Shown: positions 24,213-35,751 of the stretch, piece by piece
How positions within the stretch are numbered: the stretch's first letter is position 1
How the letters are laid out: each line of letters starts with the position of its first letter
Source: Diphasiastrum complanatum
Lineage: Eukaryota > Streptophyta > Lycopodiopsida > Lycopodiales > Lycopodiaceae
Length of the DNA stretch: 64,000 bases
Reading direction: 5' to 3'
NCBI GenBank assembly: GCA_029204225.1
Contig: CM055113.1
Location: forward strand, 27,882,272-27,946,271
Program-made: the position numbers and the translations under genes
Notes under the pieces: model-generated
The model's database searches: none
Told to the model about the DNA's origin: nothing
Seen by the model: the letters and a program-made list of their open reading frames with translations, nothing else

Positions 24213-26820
24213 TCAATAAAGCCAAATTCGTGTTAGTCTTCTATCATCGTATCGGAAAGACATGAAGGCCACTCTATAATAAAGTCGGGCCATCGTCTGG
24301 TGGTCGTCTTCAAATTGGAGGGCCACGTTGGGATTGATCCGTATTGGATCTAAGCCACGATCCCAAAAACATTCCTGGTTCATAAGAAAGGCCGTTGATC
24401 TACAATATTTGGTGCTTTCTCGCACACACATAGTCAGCGTTGCATTTATATTTATGGCCGAAATCCAACAAATGCAACCTCAAATCGTCCATTGACGTAC
24501 TCTCTGAAATTCTCGAGATTACTGGCCAATTCACAAATTTGACTCGCGGTCGTTCTATTGGCCAGAGATTTCTTCGCTTAAGGGATCGATCTTTTTCCAA
24601 GCTAGCACCCTCAGGTATTCTTGCGATCTCCTACTGTCCTTTAGGACTTTATTTTGCCATTCAGGCTAGGGTTGCAATGCAGCAATCATCTCAACCCTTG
24701 TGGAATACTGGCTTTGATCGATTTCATCTTTGCCACCCCTCATGTTGCGAGGGTATTTTCTCTCGAACCTCTCGGACTTTCTTGTGTCCACCATAGAGGG
24801 GTCTTTGCTTGGTTGGTGAGGCTGCCCTGCGTTGCTATGGTGGCTTCACCAGGTATTCATCTAATGCTTTGGCGCCTGTGTCATCCTTTCTGGCCCTTTC
24901 ACTCATTGAAGGCTCAGCTTCGTCCATATCAGAAGGTCTGGGCGAGAATCTTCTTGTTTTTAGCAGATCAAGCTGGAAGTCATCATCACCACCAGCGTCC
25001 GTGTTAGTCTTTAAGAGGTTAGGAGGGGTGTGATCTGGCGAGAGTGTGCATAGGAGTGACAAGTTTAGTAGGAGCTGGATTCAGAAGATTGTACGTTGCA
25101 CCAGGGGAACTAAGTCGTTTTAAGAACTCATCCCGTCGGGCCTTGTATGTCTCAACAAGTCCTTGATGGAGTCTCGAATGTCGGCTAGGAGGGGGTTGAG
25201 AGGAGGAGGGTGAAAGAATGAGATAAGTAAGTATGAATGTCTAAGAAAAATTAAATGCAGAATAAGAGAGAGGTTTGAAAGTAGGTGGGGGAGAAGGACA
25301 AGCTCCAGATGCGAGATGGAACAGTGATTTGGGTGATGGAGGTGACACTAACTGGTGGAATTTTCCCCGACTGATTTGCTTTGCCATCATTATCATCAAC
25401 AAGCTCAATCAAGTCCGCATCTTCAAAACAGGTAGAAGTGTTTGTGAAGCTATGGACTTGCTGGGCCTACGCCTGTTGGTCTGCTATCTTATCCTGGGGA
25501 ATGACATTCCCATCTCTCCCCCCTCCCAAAATCTGTGACGTTGGTGAAGTTGGCGGCGTCGGCACTATAAGTATAATGGGGAGAGTTGTCACCGTAACTA
25601 GTTGGATAGTTTGGGAGTCTTTTTCAGTGTCTGCTACTACCAAAGTGCCAGCTCCATCAGCCTCGTCAATGACTTGTGTGGGTGAGGAATGCTGTTGGGA
25701 TGCTGAATCTGAGGTGGAGCTGCCATCTTGAGAGCCGGTTGAGCTCGACAACATCTGATGAGACGATGTGGCTTGTCTCGTGCTTCATGGTTTTCGTACG
25801 AGCTTCTCACCTTCTGACTCTGAATCATCTGCCTCCGTGCTATCTAGAGAATGCTTCTTGGCCATCAGCTTTGTTTTGGTCCTATGTTGGCATGTTTCAA
25901 AATGTTTGGCCTTGGAGGTATCAGCCTGTTGTGCTATCAAGATCCTTCAGCTGCTGGATCTTGTTGGAAGCCAGGTGGTGTTGGTTGCTTCTTCATTGTC
26001 AACTTCATAGTATTCATGTTTGGTCTCTTAGGGGGTGGCCCTTGTGGTGACAATGTATGTGTTCTAGAATGCTTTGACTTCTTCGATTGAACTGGTATGT
26101 CCCAAGCTTTGTCGGCCACCTACAACAGCTCTCGGAGTCTTGGTCCATTGTTCACCTGCTATAGTGTAAGATTGGTCATCATGTAACCCAACAGTGTAGT
26201 GGGTTGCTTGTGCTTAATGCACTCATGAATGCAGTTCGAAGCAAACTGGAATCAATCATAGAGATTTTGGCCACGCAGTCATGAATCTGCCATTATTTAG
26301 GAACAAGGATATCGGTATCTGCAGGATCTTGGTTCTAGAATGCTATGTGTACTTGGTCAAGTAGGCACAAATAGCAGCTAGAACTTGATCATTAATTGCC
26401 TTGAACCGATACCTATCCTTGTTCTTCCACTTTGCCATAGATGGATCTATAAATTTGAAATAAGTTGTTGTCTCGATCTTCTGCAAAGTTCTTGTAACTG
26501 CATTCAGTCCTCAAGGGAAGCCGAAAGTGTGGAAGTCTACTCTAGAAACTGATATGTGATATACATAGTTCCGGTTGGGAGGAACAATGAACTGGAATGA
26601 CCTTGCAGTTGTGTTGTATGATGCATAGGCCATGTGTAGTAGGTATGGCCTCTGGTTTCCAATGAGAACAGAGATCTGAAACTCAATTTGAATCAGGAAT
26701 GGACTTGTCTGCTGGTACCAGGTTGTCATCTCTGTAATATCAAGTTGACCCATATAGATATAGATCTTGTTGGCATCTGGGTCATCAGAGCTAGAGAACT
26801 AGTGTGAAGACATGACTGGA
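24213..26820 (-). pseudogene. Decayed unassigned protein-coding region
   Basis: The minus strand reads as protein for over 600 bp from about 26815 (MSSH, stop, FSSSDDPDANKIYIYMGQ). It continues through single stops in one frame (QRPYLLHMAYASYNTTARS, FKFIDPSMAKWKNKDRYRFK). Further fragments follow in shifted frames: 25467-25754 is Ser/Thr/Asp-rich and 24835-25062 is acidic. I do not recognise the family. It lies downstream, on the same strand, of the gypsy element and the 25-bp array. An extra open reading frame of a large gypsy-type retrotransposon is one possibility; a dead host gene is another. Confidence 0.35.
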
Positions 26821-26829
26821 GTTTATTGG

Positions 26830-27635
26830 AAACGGTCTCTGGAAAATCTGACTCGATCGAGATTTATAGTAGAGGTCTGTTGGAATTCGGTTCAGTCGAG
26901 ATGGTGATGGAGATACTCGGTCGAGATGGTGATGGAAATGCTCGGCTGAGATCTGAATGCTAGGGCTCGGTGCAAAGTTGGAGCAGAGGGCTCAGTTCAG
27001 ACGGAACTGGAATGACTCGGGCGAGAACTGAGTAGAGGACTCAGCTGAGAACCGAACGGTGTAAAATAATGATTATGAGGAACAAAGTGTTGGAAAATGG
27101 TTGTGGTATGGAAACAATGGTAGTTGAAATTGTGAATCTCTTTCACAATAGTGGAACTAGAGCTTGGCACTTTGATTTGCACTCCAACTGCACTACCTTC
27201 AGCGTGGCTTTGTGCAAAAAGTTGGAATAGATTCCTGATTTCTAGCAGGTAGGGCTTTCTCAGAAGTGATGTTTGATGGCGCTCTTCGCGGATGCGTGAT
27301 GGTTGAGGATGATTTGGAGAAACTAGATGCATGTGTGAGCATGAATTGATTGAATGAAAGAGCGCCAAAAATGGTGATGGGAGCTGGAAGATTGCCAAAA
27401 ATCATTCACTAGAAGACTCGAAAAGCTTGCACATCACTGAGGTGCAAATGACTTCATTCTTGAGTTCTTTATAGCCATTCGTCCTATTTTGGCTCAGTCA
27501 AGATTTTTGAAGTGACTAGCTCGGTCGAGATTTTATTGAAATGATTCGATCGAGATTTCAAAAACCTTGTTGAACTGTCGGGCTCAGTCTAGTCGAGATC
27601 TTATGTAGGAGATTCGGACAAGACGTTAATTGGGT
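26830..27635. repeat. Scattered CTCGGTCGAGAT words flanking the minisatellite
   Basis: The core word of the neighbouring 25-bp array (ACTCGGTCGAGA and near matches such as ACTCAGCTGAGA) occurs repeatedly at irregular spacing, for example near 26850, 26905, 26940, 27015, 27045, 27490, 27520 and 27548. It looks like the older, dispersed part of the same repeat system. Confidence 0.6.
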
Positions 27636-28060
27636 GACTCGGTCGAGATGTCGACCAAATGACTTGGATGAGATTGCAACCAGAGGACTCGGTCGAGATG
27701 CCAACCAGAGGACTCGGTCGAGATGCCAACTGGAGGACTCGATCGAGATGCCAACCAGAGGACTCGGTCGAGATGCCAACCAGAGGACTCGGTCGAGATG
27801 CCAACCCGATGACTCGGTCGAGATGCCAACCCGATGACTCGGTCGAGATGCCAACCCGATGACTCGGTCGAGATTCCAACCGGAGGACTCGGTCGAGATG
27901 CCAACCGGAGGACTCGGTCGAGATGCCAACCAGAGGACTCGGTCGAGATGCCAACTAGAGAACTCGGTTGAGATGCCAACCAAAGAACTCAGCTGAGATG
28001 CCAACCTGAGGACTCGGTTGAGATTTCAACTAGAGAACTTGGCTGAGATGCCAACCAAAG
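27636..28060. repeat. 25-bp minisatellite, 17 units
   Basis: Seventeen contiguous 25-bp units with consensus GACTCGGTCGAGATGCCAAC followed by CAGAG, exactly filling 425 bp, with a partial degenerate unit after 28060. Because 25 is one more than a multiple of three, three units make 25 codons and every frame reads the same 25-residue cycle in rotation. That explains the several overlapping long open frames on both strands. I do not regard any of them as a gene. Confidence 0.95.
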
Positions 28061-28539
28061 GACTCAGTCCAAATTCGATGCAAGTACATGTTGAGTACTC
28101 TATCTTAGCGATGTTGTAGAACTTCATGAAGTAGAATATGACAGTGTTTGACATGTGGAAGTTCTCAGTAGAATCAACTATCTCAAGTACCAAATTATTT
28201 GTGCTATGGGTGGAATATTTGAGATATCAAAATAACAAAAGTGAACTGTCAAAATAGCAGAAGTGAACTGGATCTAAAATGTTATAAAATCTATCCTTGT
28301 GAGTTAGACCATCAATTGTTGACCTATAACACTCTCTATGAAGCTAAATAGATAACCAAGAAAAAAAAAACTTATGGAGAATAAGAACACAGTAAATACA
28401 ATCATAGGCAGTCAAAAAACATAAACATAGAAGACACAAAAAATAAACAATAAAAAATAAAACTAATAGAAATCAGTAAAAATGTAACACAAATATATAC
28501 AATAGGGAGTTATATTGGGTCAACAAAAAATAACTCTTT

Positions 28540-30460
28540 GTAGTAGCGTCGTAGATGACCGCCATTTACTACAATGTCTAGGAGTACTCCGTCAAGTGTT
28601 TTCAATTGGACTGCTCCATTAGGGAAGATTTTATTTATGACATAAGGCCCTTCACTTCAGAATTTTAATTTTCCTGGATGCTTCTTAGATGTGTAAAGAA
28701 GCACCTGATCACCTAAGTGTAATTCTTTATTGGACAAGTGACGATCATGCCAGGCTTTTTGGCGACATTTGTTAACTAATTGTGCATGATACAATATGAG
28801 TCGAGTCTCACACAATTGAGCTAACGTAAAGAGCCTATTTTGGACTTGTTGTTCAATTGTAACTTCCTCATAGAGATCTGTAGAGAAAGCTTGCATGACT
28901 CATAAGGAAGGAACTAGGAACTCAACATGCATTACTGCCTCTTGACCATATACGAGATGGAAGGAAGTAACTCATCCAGTGGCCTTCTTGGGAGTTGTAT
29001 GGTATGCCCAGATAGCAGAGAACAGTTTGGTTTTCCAATCTGATTGACCAGTTTCAACTATCTTGGTTAGGATCTTACAAATGGTCTTGTTTGTCGATTC
29101 GGCTTAGCCATTACATCTGGGATAATACGGAGTACTTTTGCAGTGGATAACAAGGTATTGGCGTAGGAGATTGTCTATCACTTCATTTAAGAAGTGTGTG
29201 CCTCGATCACTGACAAGCTCAATTGGACAACCAAAATGCATAATAATGTTTTCATAAAAAAAACGCGCTACGGTCTTCGCATTGGCATCCTTTGTTGCAC
29301 ATGCTTCTACCCACTTGGTTGTGTAATTGGTTGCGATCAGGATATAGTGTGCTTGGGTATTTTTGGCTGCTGGGCTGATTGGCCAACAAAGTCTATACCC
29401 CACTTATGGAAGGCTTCATCTTCTATAATGGGTGTAAGCAGTGTGAAGTCTGCTTTTGCTTTCAAGTCCTCAAAAACTTGAATGCATTCTTCGGTCCATC
29501 TAGGGTTGACCACAACTAAATAAACGAGCCTTGCCTTACCAGCGTAGTCGATTATGAAGATGTGGTAATAGTTAGTAGGACCTAGGAAGACATAAACTTT
29601 CTTCACTGTTGCGAGTAAAGGCATCTCAACTATAACCTATCTTTGAAAGATCGGTAGAAATACCATCCTTTGAAATGAATGTCCAAGGACAACCCCATGG
29701 GTGACCCAGATTTGACATTTTTCAAGGCTGAGTAATATATAAAAACCTACGACAACGAATAAATATCTTTTCAAGTGCTTCGAGGTGTTTGTCCGCAGAA
29801 GAATGTACACCCAAATCATCTAGATAAATCTAGACAATTCGATGTAACAAATCTTGGAACACCATTTGCATGACAGATTGGAACGTAGAAGGGGCGTTGC
29901 ATAAGCCAAAAGACATGACATTATAAGCATTAACATCGTTTTTCGTGGCAAAGGCTGTCTTGTGTTTATCCACAAGGGCAACTAGAAAATGGCCACCAAA
30001 ACCATCTAAGAAACTGAAAGCTTCAGCTCCTGCGATTTCCTTGAGTATTTGTGTTTAAGGGCAATGGGAAGTGGTATTTTTTAGTAACTGCATTAAGGTT
30101 TTTGAGGTCAACGTAGATACAAAGCTTGATCCTGTGTGATGAATCCACCTCCTGCGTCTACGAGACACTTCCATGCATTCTAGTCGCACGAGCTGGTCGC
30201 GACCTCTCCAGCCCTCTCTTCTTCTTCCTTCCTTGGGCTTCAAGCTATGGTGAACAACCAGAAGAAACCTGGCTATAAATCGATCCTGCATCTGCTCTCT
30301 TCCGCGATTGGTCACAGCCCTTTGACAACCGATTCGGACCTTTGAATCACCCACCTGATGTGTTTCTACAGGGAAAGATCCAAGCATATCTAGCTTGAAA
30401 CCCTTGGCTACCTGAAATTGCCTAATCTTCACAACTTAATGCACTCCCTACTCCACGGCT
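28540..30460 (-). mobile_element. Ty3/gypsy retrotransposon remnant (RT, integrase)
   Basis: Reverse transcriptase on the minus strand at about 30430-29640: DLKNLNAVTKKYHFPLP-like start, FSFLDGFGGHFLVAL, TAFATK, SFGLCNAPSTFQSVM and catalytic YLDDLGVHSS, with a stop just before YLDD. The connection region follows (FLGPTNYYHIFI, WTEECIQVFEDLKAK). It then jumps straight into integrase (KWGIDFVG, TNYTTKWVEACATKDA, ELVSDRGTHFLNEVIDN, YYPRCNG), so the RNase H domain has been deleted. The C-terminal integrase part (QKAWHDRHLSNKELHLGDQV, NGGHLRRYY) ends about 28550. Stops and frameshifts make it inactive. Confidence 0.85.
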
Positions 30461-30962
30461 TGTTGTAACCTTTCTAGCATCCTCTTAAAAGCTCTAGGGT
30501 GCCCACTTTCAATACTTTGCAGCTCCAAATTCTGACCACCACAAAGAGAGATCCACCATTTTCAAGTTGTAAACTCTAGCTCATAGAAAGTGTCTGCAAT
30601 TCTCTCAGATTTTCACATATCTAATCCTTGTAAATTGCCCTGGCTTAGTAATACTATTCTCTACAGCTCCCATGAATTGAGTTAACCGGCTGTCAACACA
30701 GTTTAATACATAGCCAACATCGATGATTTAACCGAAACTACCAAAACTGCAAGTTTCTCCGGAATTCTTCCTAGAATTCCCTTACGACGATCGTTCTAAT
30801 CTTCCCCGAAGCTCCGATCGAAGGAACTTTGTTGTCTCCTGCCATCCGGACTACCAGTACCCCGTATGCAGTCCTCTCTCCTGAGATGTTTCTCGTGCCA
30901 TTTTTCCTCGTGAAACATGTCGACGATGGCTCCACCGGATCGTGCATACCTGCAACACTCTA

Positions 30963-31072
30963 CCACTCTGATACCAAGTTAAAATTCCGATAGAATCTAG
31001 TGCAGTCTACAGATCACATCAATCAATCACCATAGCCACTCCTCACAAGCTCTCAAAGATGGCACAACAAAA
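30963..31072 (-). mobile_element. LTR end and primer-binding site of an older minus-strand LTR element
   Basis: On the minus strand, ...GAATTTTAACT is followed by TGGTATCAGAGTGG (30976-30963), the primer-binding motif complementary to plant initiator-Met tRNA. The LTR upstream of it is cut off at 31073 by the end of a copia LTR. It may be the 5' end of the gypsy remnant downstream, with most of gag lost. Confidence 0.5.
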
Positions 31073-33350
31073 TGTGAAAGTCCTGTACTTTAGGACCATA
31101 AATGGATCTACAAAAGATCCACAAGAGTGATTGGATGCGTGCTTAACAATCTATCAAAAAACTAGACACAAAAAAGTTGATCTAGATTGGCAATTTGACA
31201 AACAACAAGCATTAACAATCAAAAGCATTGATAAACATCAAAATCCGAGCCCACACGTGTGTACTACAGGCTGTAGTACGGCCTTCAACCTGAGAAACAA
31301 GTAGAAATTGATTTGGTTTCATTTGGATCACAAAAACTCAATGTACATAGTGAACTAGCTTGAGATTGCCAATGAGCTCCAAAAATTTTCTATCTTCTTA
31401 CTATGGAGAGAGGGAATACATAGCAAATTCGACTTCCTTCTTGAAGTTAGGTGGATTTCCAGCATGTAATAAGGAAGTTAACTCACTCTCCTTGACCTAA
31501 AATGAAACCCTAGTCTATTTCCTAGAGTTATGCTTGGTAGGTAGCTAGTTGGTCAAATTTTCACCTTAAACTTAGGTGTAGGTCCTATAAAGTAGGGATG
31601 ACCACCAAATAGACATGACCAACTCTCTTGACTTGACCTAACCTACATTAGGATGGGTTTTCCATGTGGCATCATGGCCTCACATGTGTGGGACCCACTT
31701 GTGTACACAATTTACACTATTCTACATGGTTTTTGATCAAGCTAGATTTGCCAATTTTTGGCAATTCTTCACACTCCTCCTCAAATTTAGCTTGATCTAT
31801 TTACAACTCTCTTGATAGATCAATGAAAGCTTTTAGAAGTGTCTAAAAAATCCAGCTACAAACAAGGGACTTTTGAGACTCCAATAGAGAATGATGTCCA
31901 TGAAGGATCTTTCACCACCTCTTAGAGGATCCCTTACAAGATGTTCCATAAATGTGTCTATATACATGTAGCACACTTCAAAACTAAACATCATGCCAAG
32001 CCATGGATTCCAAGTCATTTTGTGCACTTGAAGATACATCAATTAAAATATTAAGTGCATAAATAATGTTGCCAAAGACAACTTGTCTTGCTTTGTCCAT
32101 ATGATTGAGCCTAGATGGCTCCATCTTGATACTCAAGGTTCTTCTTGGAGTCCTCGGGTCTTGAGCTTGCTCCTCCACTTGACTTGACTCCAAACCATCA
32201 ATGAATTGAATAAGGTGTTGATCCAAAGGTGCTTCTTCAAGTTTACAAATCTTCCACTCTTGAAAGATCACATTTCCACCATTGACAAATTCTTTGGTTG
32301 AAAACAAGTAGATTCTACAATCTCTACTTGAAGAGCAAAACACTACCATTATTCCTATCATTGAAATAGGATAATCTTTGGTCCTTACATTGGAATGATC
32401 ATGCTCAAAGCATGTGGACCCAAAGATTTCCAATACAAATGATGTTTCATCTTTTATGACACTATTCAAACTATTACAAAAATAGTTATCCAATGAAATT
32501 GCTTTATCAACAACAATTGTAGATTTCAAAGCATCCCATTTCATTGTCTTGTCATACAAAGTAATAAACACCATGAATCTTAAAGGTAAGAAACAAGTCA
32601 CCTCATGTCTACTAATACTTTCCAAAAAGTATTCAATGATAGTAGACTCTCCAATGCTCACCACCCTTGCAAGATGCACACTTGAATGGACAATTTGCAT
32701 GCAATTTGATGACTCGGACATTGTCATTGAGGACTCCCTTGGAACTCTCATGCTTTGAGGCTGATCCTCAAGATCTTCCTCCTTTTGATGCTCCTCCTCA
32801 ATGCAAGCAAGATCACACTTTGCCAAGATCTCCTCTTGAGTGATCTCCTCCTTTGCCAAGCTCATTCTTTCAAAAGCAACACTAGCTTCCAACTTAAACA
32901 ATCTTCCATGTTTAAATCCCTTTGCAATGCAAACATCATTCTTCAAGATGAAGCAAACACCACGCTTAAGTGGACATCCAAACCACTTTCTAAGAGTAGA
33001 CCAACACTAAGCATATTCTTGGTGATTGATGATACATAAAGGACATTTTCTAGATCCATGCATTTTGAGGATTCTAGATACAAAGAGATGGTGCCAACAC
33101 CATCTATCCTACACACTTCATCATTTGCAGTAAAGACAAACTTTTTAGCATCATTGAAAGAGTGTAAGGTTGAGAAAAAGTCCTTTTCACAAGACATGTG
33201 GGAGCTAGCCCCACTGTCGATCCACCAATTGTCTCTTGAATTGCTATTGCTTGTTGGTGAGGATGTAGATGCCATCAAGAATACATCTACTTCATCCTCC
33301 TCCTCCTCCTTTGCAAGGTTTCCTTGTTTGTCCTCCTCCACTTGTGCTCT
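31073..33350 (-). mobile_element. Ty1/copia remnant with 3' LTR
   Basis: The minus strand opens with an aspartic protease (WWIDSGASSHMSCEKDF, about 33230, then VLYVSSITKNMLSVG). The pre-integrase piece CIAKGFKHGRLFKLEAS lies at about 32940-32890. A 320-residue open frame (31984-32946) keeps only the tail of integrase (EIFGSTCFEHDHSN, IYLFSTKEFVNGGNVIFQEW). The integrase core, reverse transcriptase and RNase H are gone. Next come a purine tract GAGGAGGAG and a 701-bp 3' LTR at 31073-31773, TGTGAAGAATTG...CTTTCACA. LTR ends match those of the copia element at 58.6 kb (TGTGA...TCACA). Confidence 0.75.
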
Positions 33351-33487
33351 TAGCCTCTTGTAGCATTCAGATGCGTTGACTTTTCTTTTGATGAATGGTA
33401 GAGAATCCCATTAGCCGAGAGAACCTTGAAAAAGTAAGATTTGAATGAGTATGAAATGAAGAAACGAATGTTTAAATAAGTAGCACA

Positions 33488-33490
<3 letters not shown>

Positions 33491-33565
<75 letters not shown>
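33491..33565. repeat. (CT)n microsatellite
   Basis: Pure CT dinucleotides, 75 bp. The Arg-Glu repeat peptides it encodes on the other strand are artefacts. Confidence 0.97.
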
Positions 33566-33568
<3 letters not shown>

Positions 33569-35751
33569 GAATCTTTTGCTACACACACAAAAACTTGAAC
33601 CAACACATACACGTGCTCTTTTTTGTTAGTTGCGCCTATGCTCACATGTAGTAGTACTGGTGGTAGTGCTTGTACATAGTGGTACCATTGGTAGTTCAAT
33701 TAATTCTAAAATGAGATGCATATTTGCTATCAATGGCAATTTTACAAGTGATCCTGTAGACCAAAAATTTCAAACTCGTCCTCTTGACATTGTAAATAGA
33801 TGTCAAACAAAAGCAATGTGCATGCTAGTTTAAAACCTAACCTTGCCATATATGGTGAGTGACATATATTCAAGTTAAGCATATGAAAAAGCACAAGTCA
33901 CCTAAATGAAATGCAAATCTGGTCAAATAAGTTGCTATTGAATGCTCAACATAAGAAGTTCACATTCATGGCTTTTAACCCCACTCATTTGGGTGTCACA
34001 TTTTTGTGTGCTTTCATCTTGGATCAATTGAGGCACATGTATCTTTTAAAAACCACCCATAAACTAGAGAATGAGTCTATTTTGGGAGGCCTATGAGCCA
34101 TGTTTCACATCAAAAATATGGGGTGGGCAACGATCATCACCCAAAAAGTCACTCATCATTTGGAAGTTTTGCCTCACAAGTAGAAATCTCATTTATTATC
34201 ATATTCTCCCTTCAAAGCTACACCCACCATTTATAGTAGCTATAATCTCCCAAAAAACCTATTGTTCACATGCAAGGCCTTAGAAATCTCCTTAGATAGG
34301 CCTACTTGTCAAGAATTATTTGACAAATGTCGTCATGCATAGGAGCCCTAGAAGTCTTGATAATGCTTGGTTAATCAAAACTTATTATGTTTGATAGGGC
34401 TTGACTAGTCGTAGTTGATTGAGAGGCCGTGAGGTGTTTGAAAAACAAACTCCAGAGAAGTATCCTGATTTATTTTCTTACTCTTAGTTGTGAGTCCAAC
34501 AAAAACTTCATGTGTAAAATCAATCAATTGATGCTACAATGTACTAGAAAATTTATGGTAGAGAGTGGTTCTAATTCCAAATGCAAATGCAAACTATTCA
34601 ATACATAAAATGGTCTACCCTTTGAGGATCATAGCAAAAAATGATCAAATGCCATGTATGTGAGAAGTAAAAGATGATGAAAAGAATATTTTTTCCTAAT
34701 ATTCTATGTAGGAGGTGTGAGGACTTTATCATGCACAAGATTTTAGAACCTCAAGAAGCTGAAAATGTGAGATCTGAGATTTCTCAAGTGAGAATTGTTG
34801 CCTACTGTGATATGACATGTCACATTTCTTGCATGCAAGGTGCTGGATTTCTTGAGTGAAAAACAAACTTACATAAAACCAGGTATTCTACGTGAATGGA
34901 TAACCTTTATCGACTATACTATTGCACACTTTGATTCCATGCCCAGATTGGTTGTCCTTTCTAAAGCATAGATTCTAAAGACAAAACAAAACACAACTGT
35001 GGCTCCAATGAGGAAGAGACACGTATGCTTGAACTACTGCAACTGCATCCTTTCAACCCACAATTGAAACATAGACAGGATGCCCACAAATCTGAAAGAT
35101 TTTGCTATGGAAGTTTTCTATTCTGTCAGAAGTGTCAAAGAAAGAACATTCAAAATTTTATTCTCTGTAAGTCACATTTCCGTCGCACTGATAGACCTTC
35201 ATGAGATATTTTTCCTAAGTGGGACATTAAAAATGTTAAAATAAACAATCGTTATGCCTTAATCCAATTCTACAGAAACACAAATTCTTATGAAAGTTCC
35301 AGTGCTCTCGTGACCACCAAGAGCCCAGTCAATTACTATGATTTTACAGCCATTCAGAATCCATCAACTAGAACGTCAATAAAATGCAAGATTTAATCAT
35401 CATACATCATTAAGGGATCTTGCAAGAAGCTCTCACTCCGTTGTAGCTAAATCTTCTGTTCTTCAAAGGACTATATTTCAAATAATTCGACTTCAAATAG
35501 TTCAGACTTCAAACTTCAAAATCAGCCAATTCGTCTTCGTTAACAGAGGCACAGACTAGAGAATTATATCTTTAACCAAAACATTGTACCGATACTAAAT
35601 AAATGTTTCATTCAAAAACAGTCCAAAATACGCTATTTCAAACTTGCTTAAGATCAAGCTTTTGTTTACAACATAAGAAATAAGGAGATCAACAAGATAG
35701 TGACGGACAGGCCGGCAAGAGGCCACTTCAGGTCGAGGATGTGAGCTGCAT
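33566..35751. other. Downstream flank of gene B, no gene recognised
   Basis: No convincing exon or transposon domain was recognised. The part nearest gene B should contain its 3' untranslated region. A minus-strand AATAAA lies at 35163-35158, about 590 bp after the stop; it is a weak candidate polyadenylation signal. Confidence 0.4.

Noticed and set aside
24213-26820. All stops in the decayed frame could come from C to T changes, suggesting methylation-driven decay
   Set aside because: Every stop codon is one C-to-T step from some sense codon, so the observation carries no information without a consensus to compare.
27558-28004. Several overlapping open frames of 117-148 codons on both strands
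   Set aside because: They are the same 25-bp tandem repeat read in every frame; there is no unique coding sequence.
27636-28060. Possible CRISPR-like array
   Set aside because: Units are contiguous 25-bp repeats with no unique spacers, in a plant genome.
31984-32946. 320-codon open frame as a host gene
   Set aside because: It begins and ends with copia pre-integrase and integrase-tail motifs and lies between a copia protease and a copia LTR.
33350-33699. Arg-Glu and Leu-Ser repeat proteins over CT tracts (also at 13.7, 17.2, 17.6 and 21.0 kb)
   Set aside because: Pure microsatellite translation.
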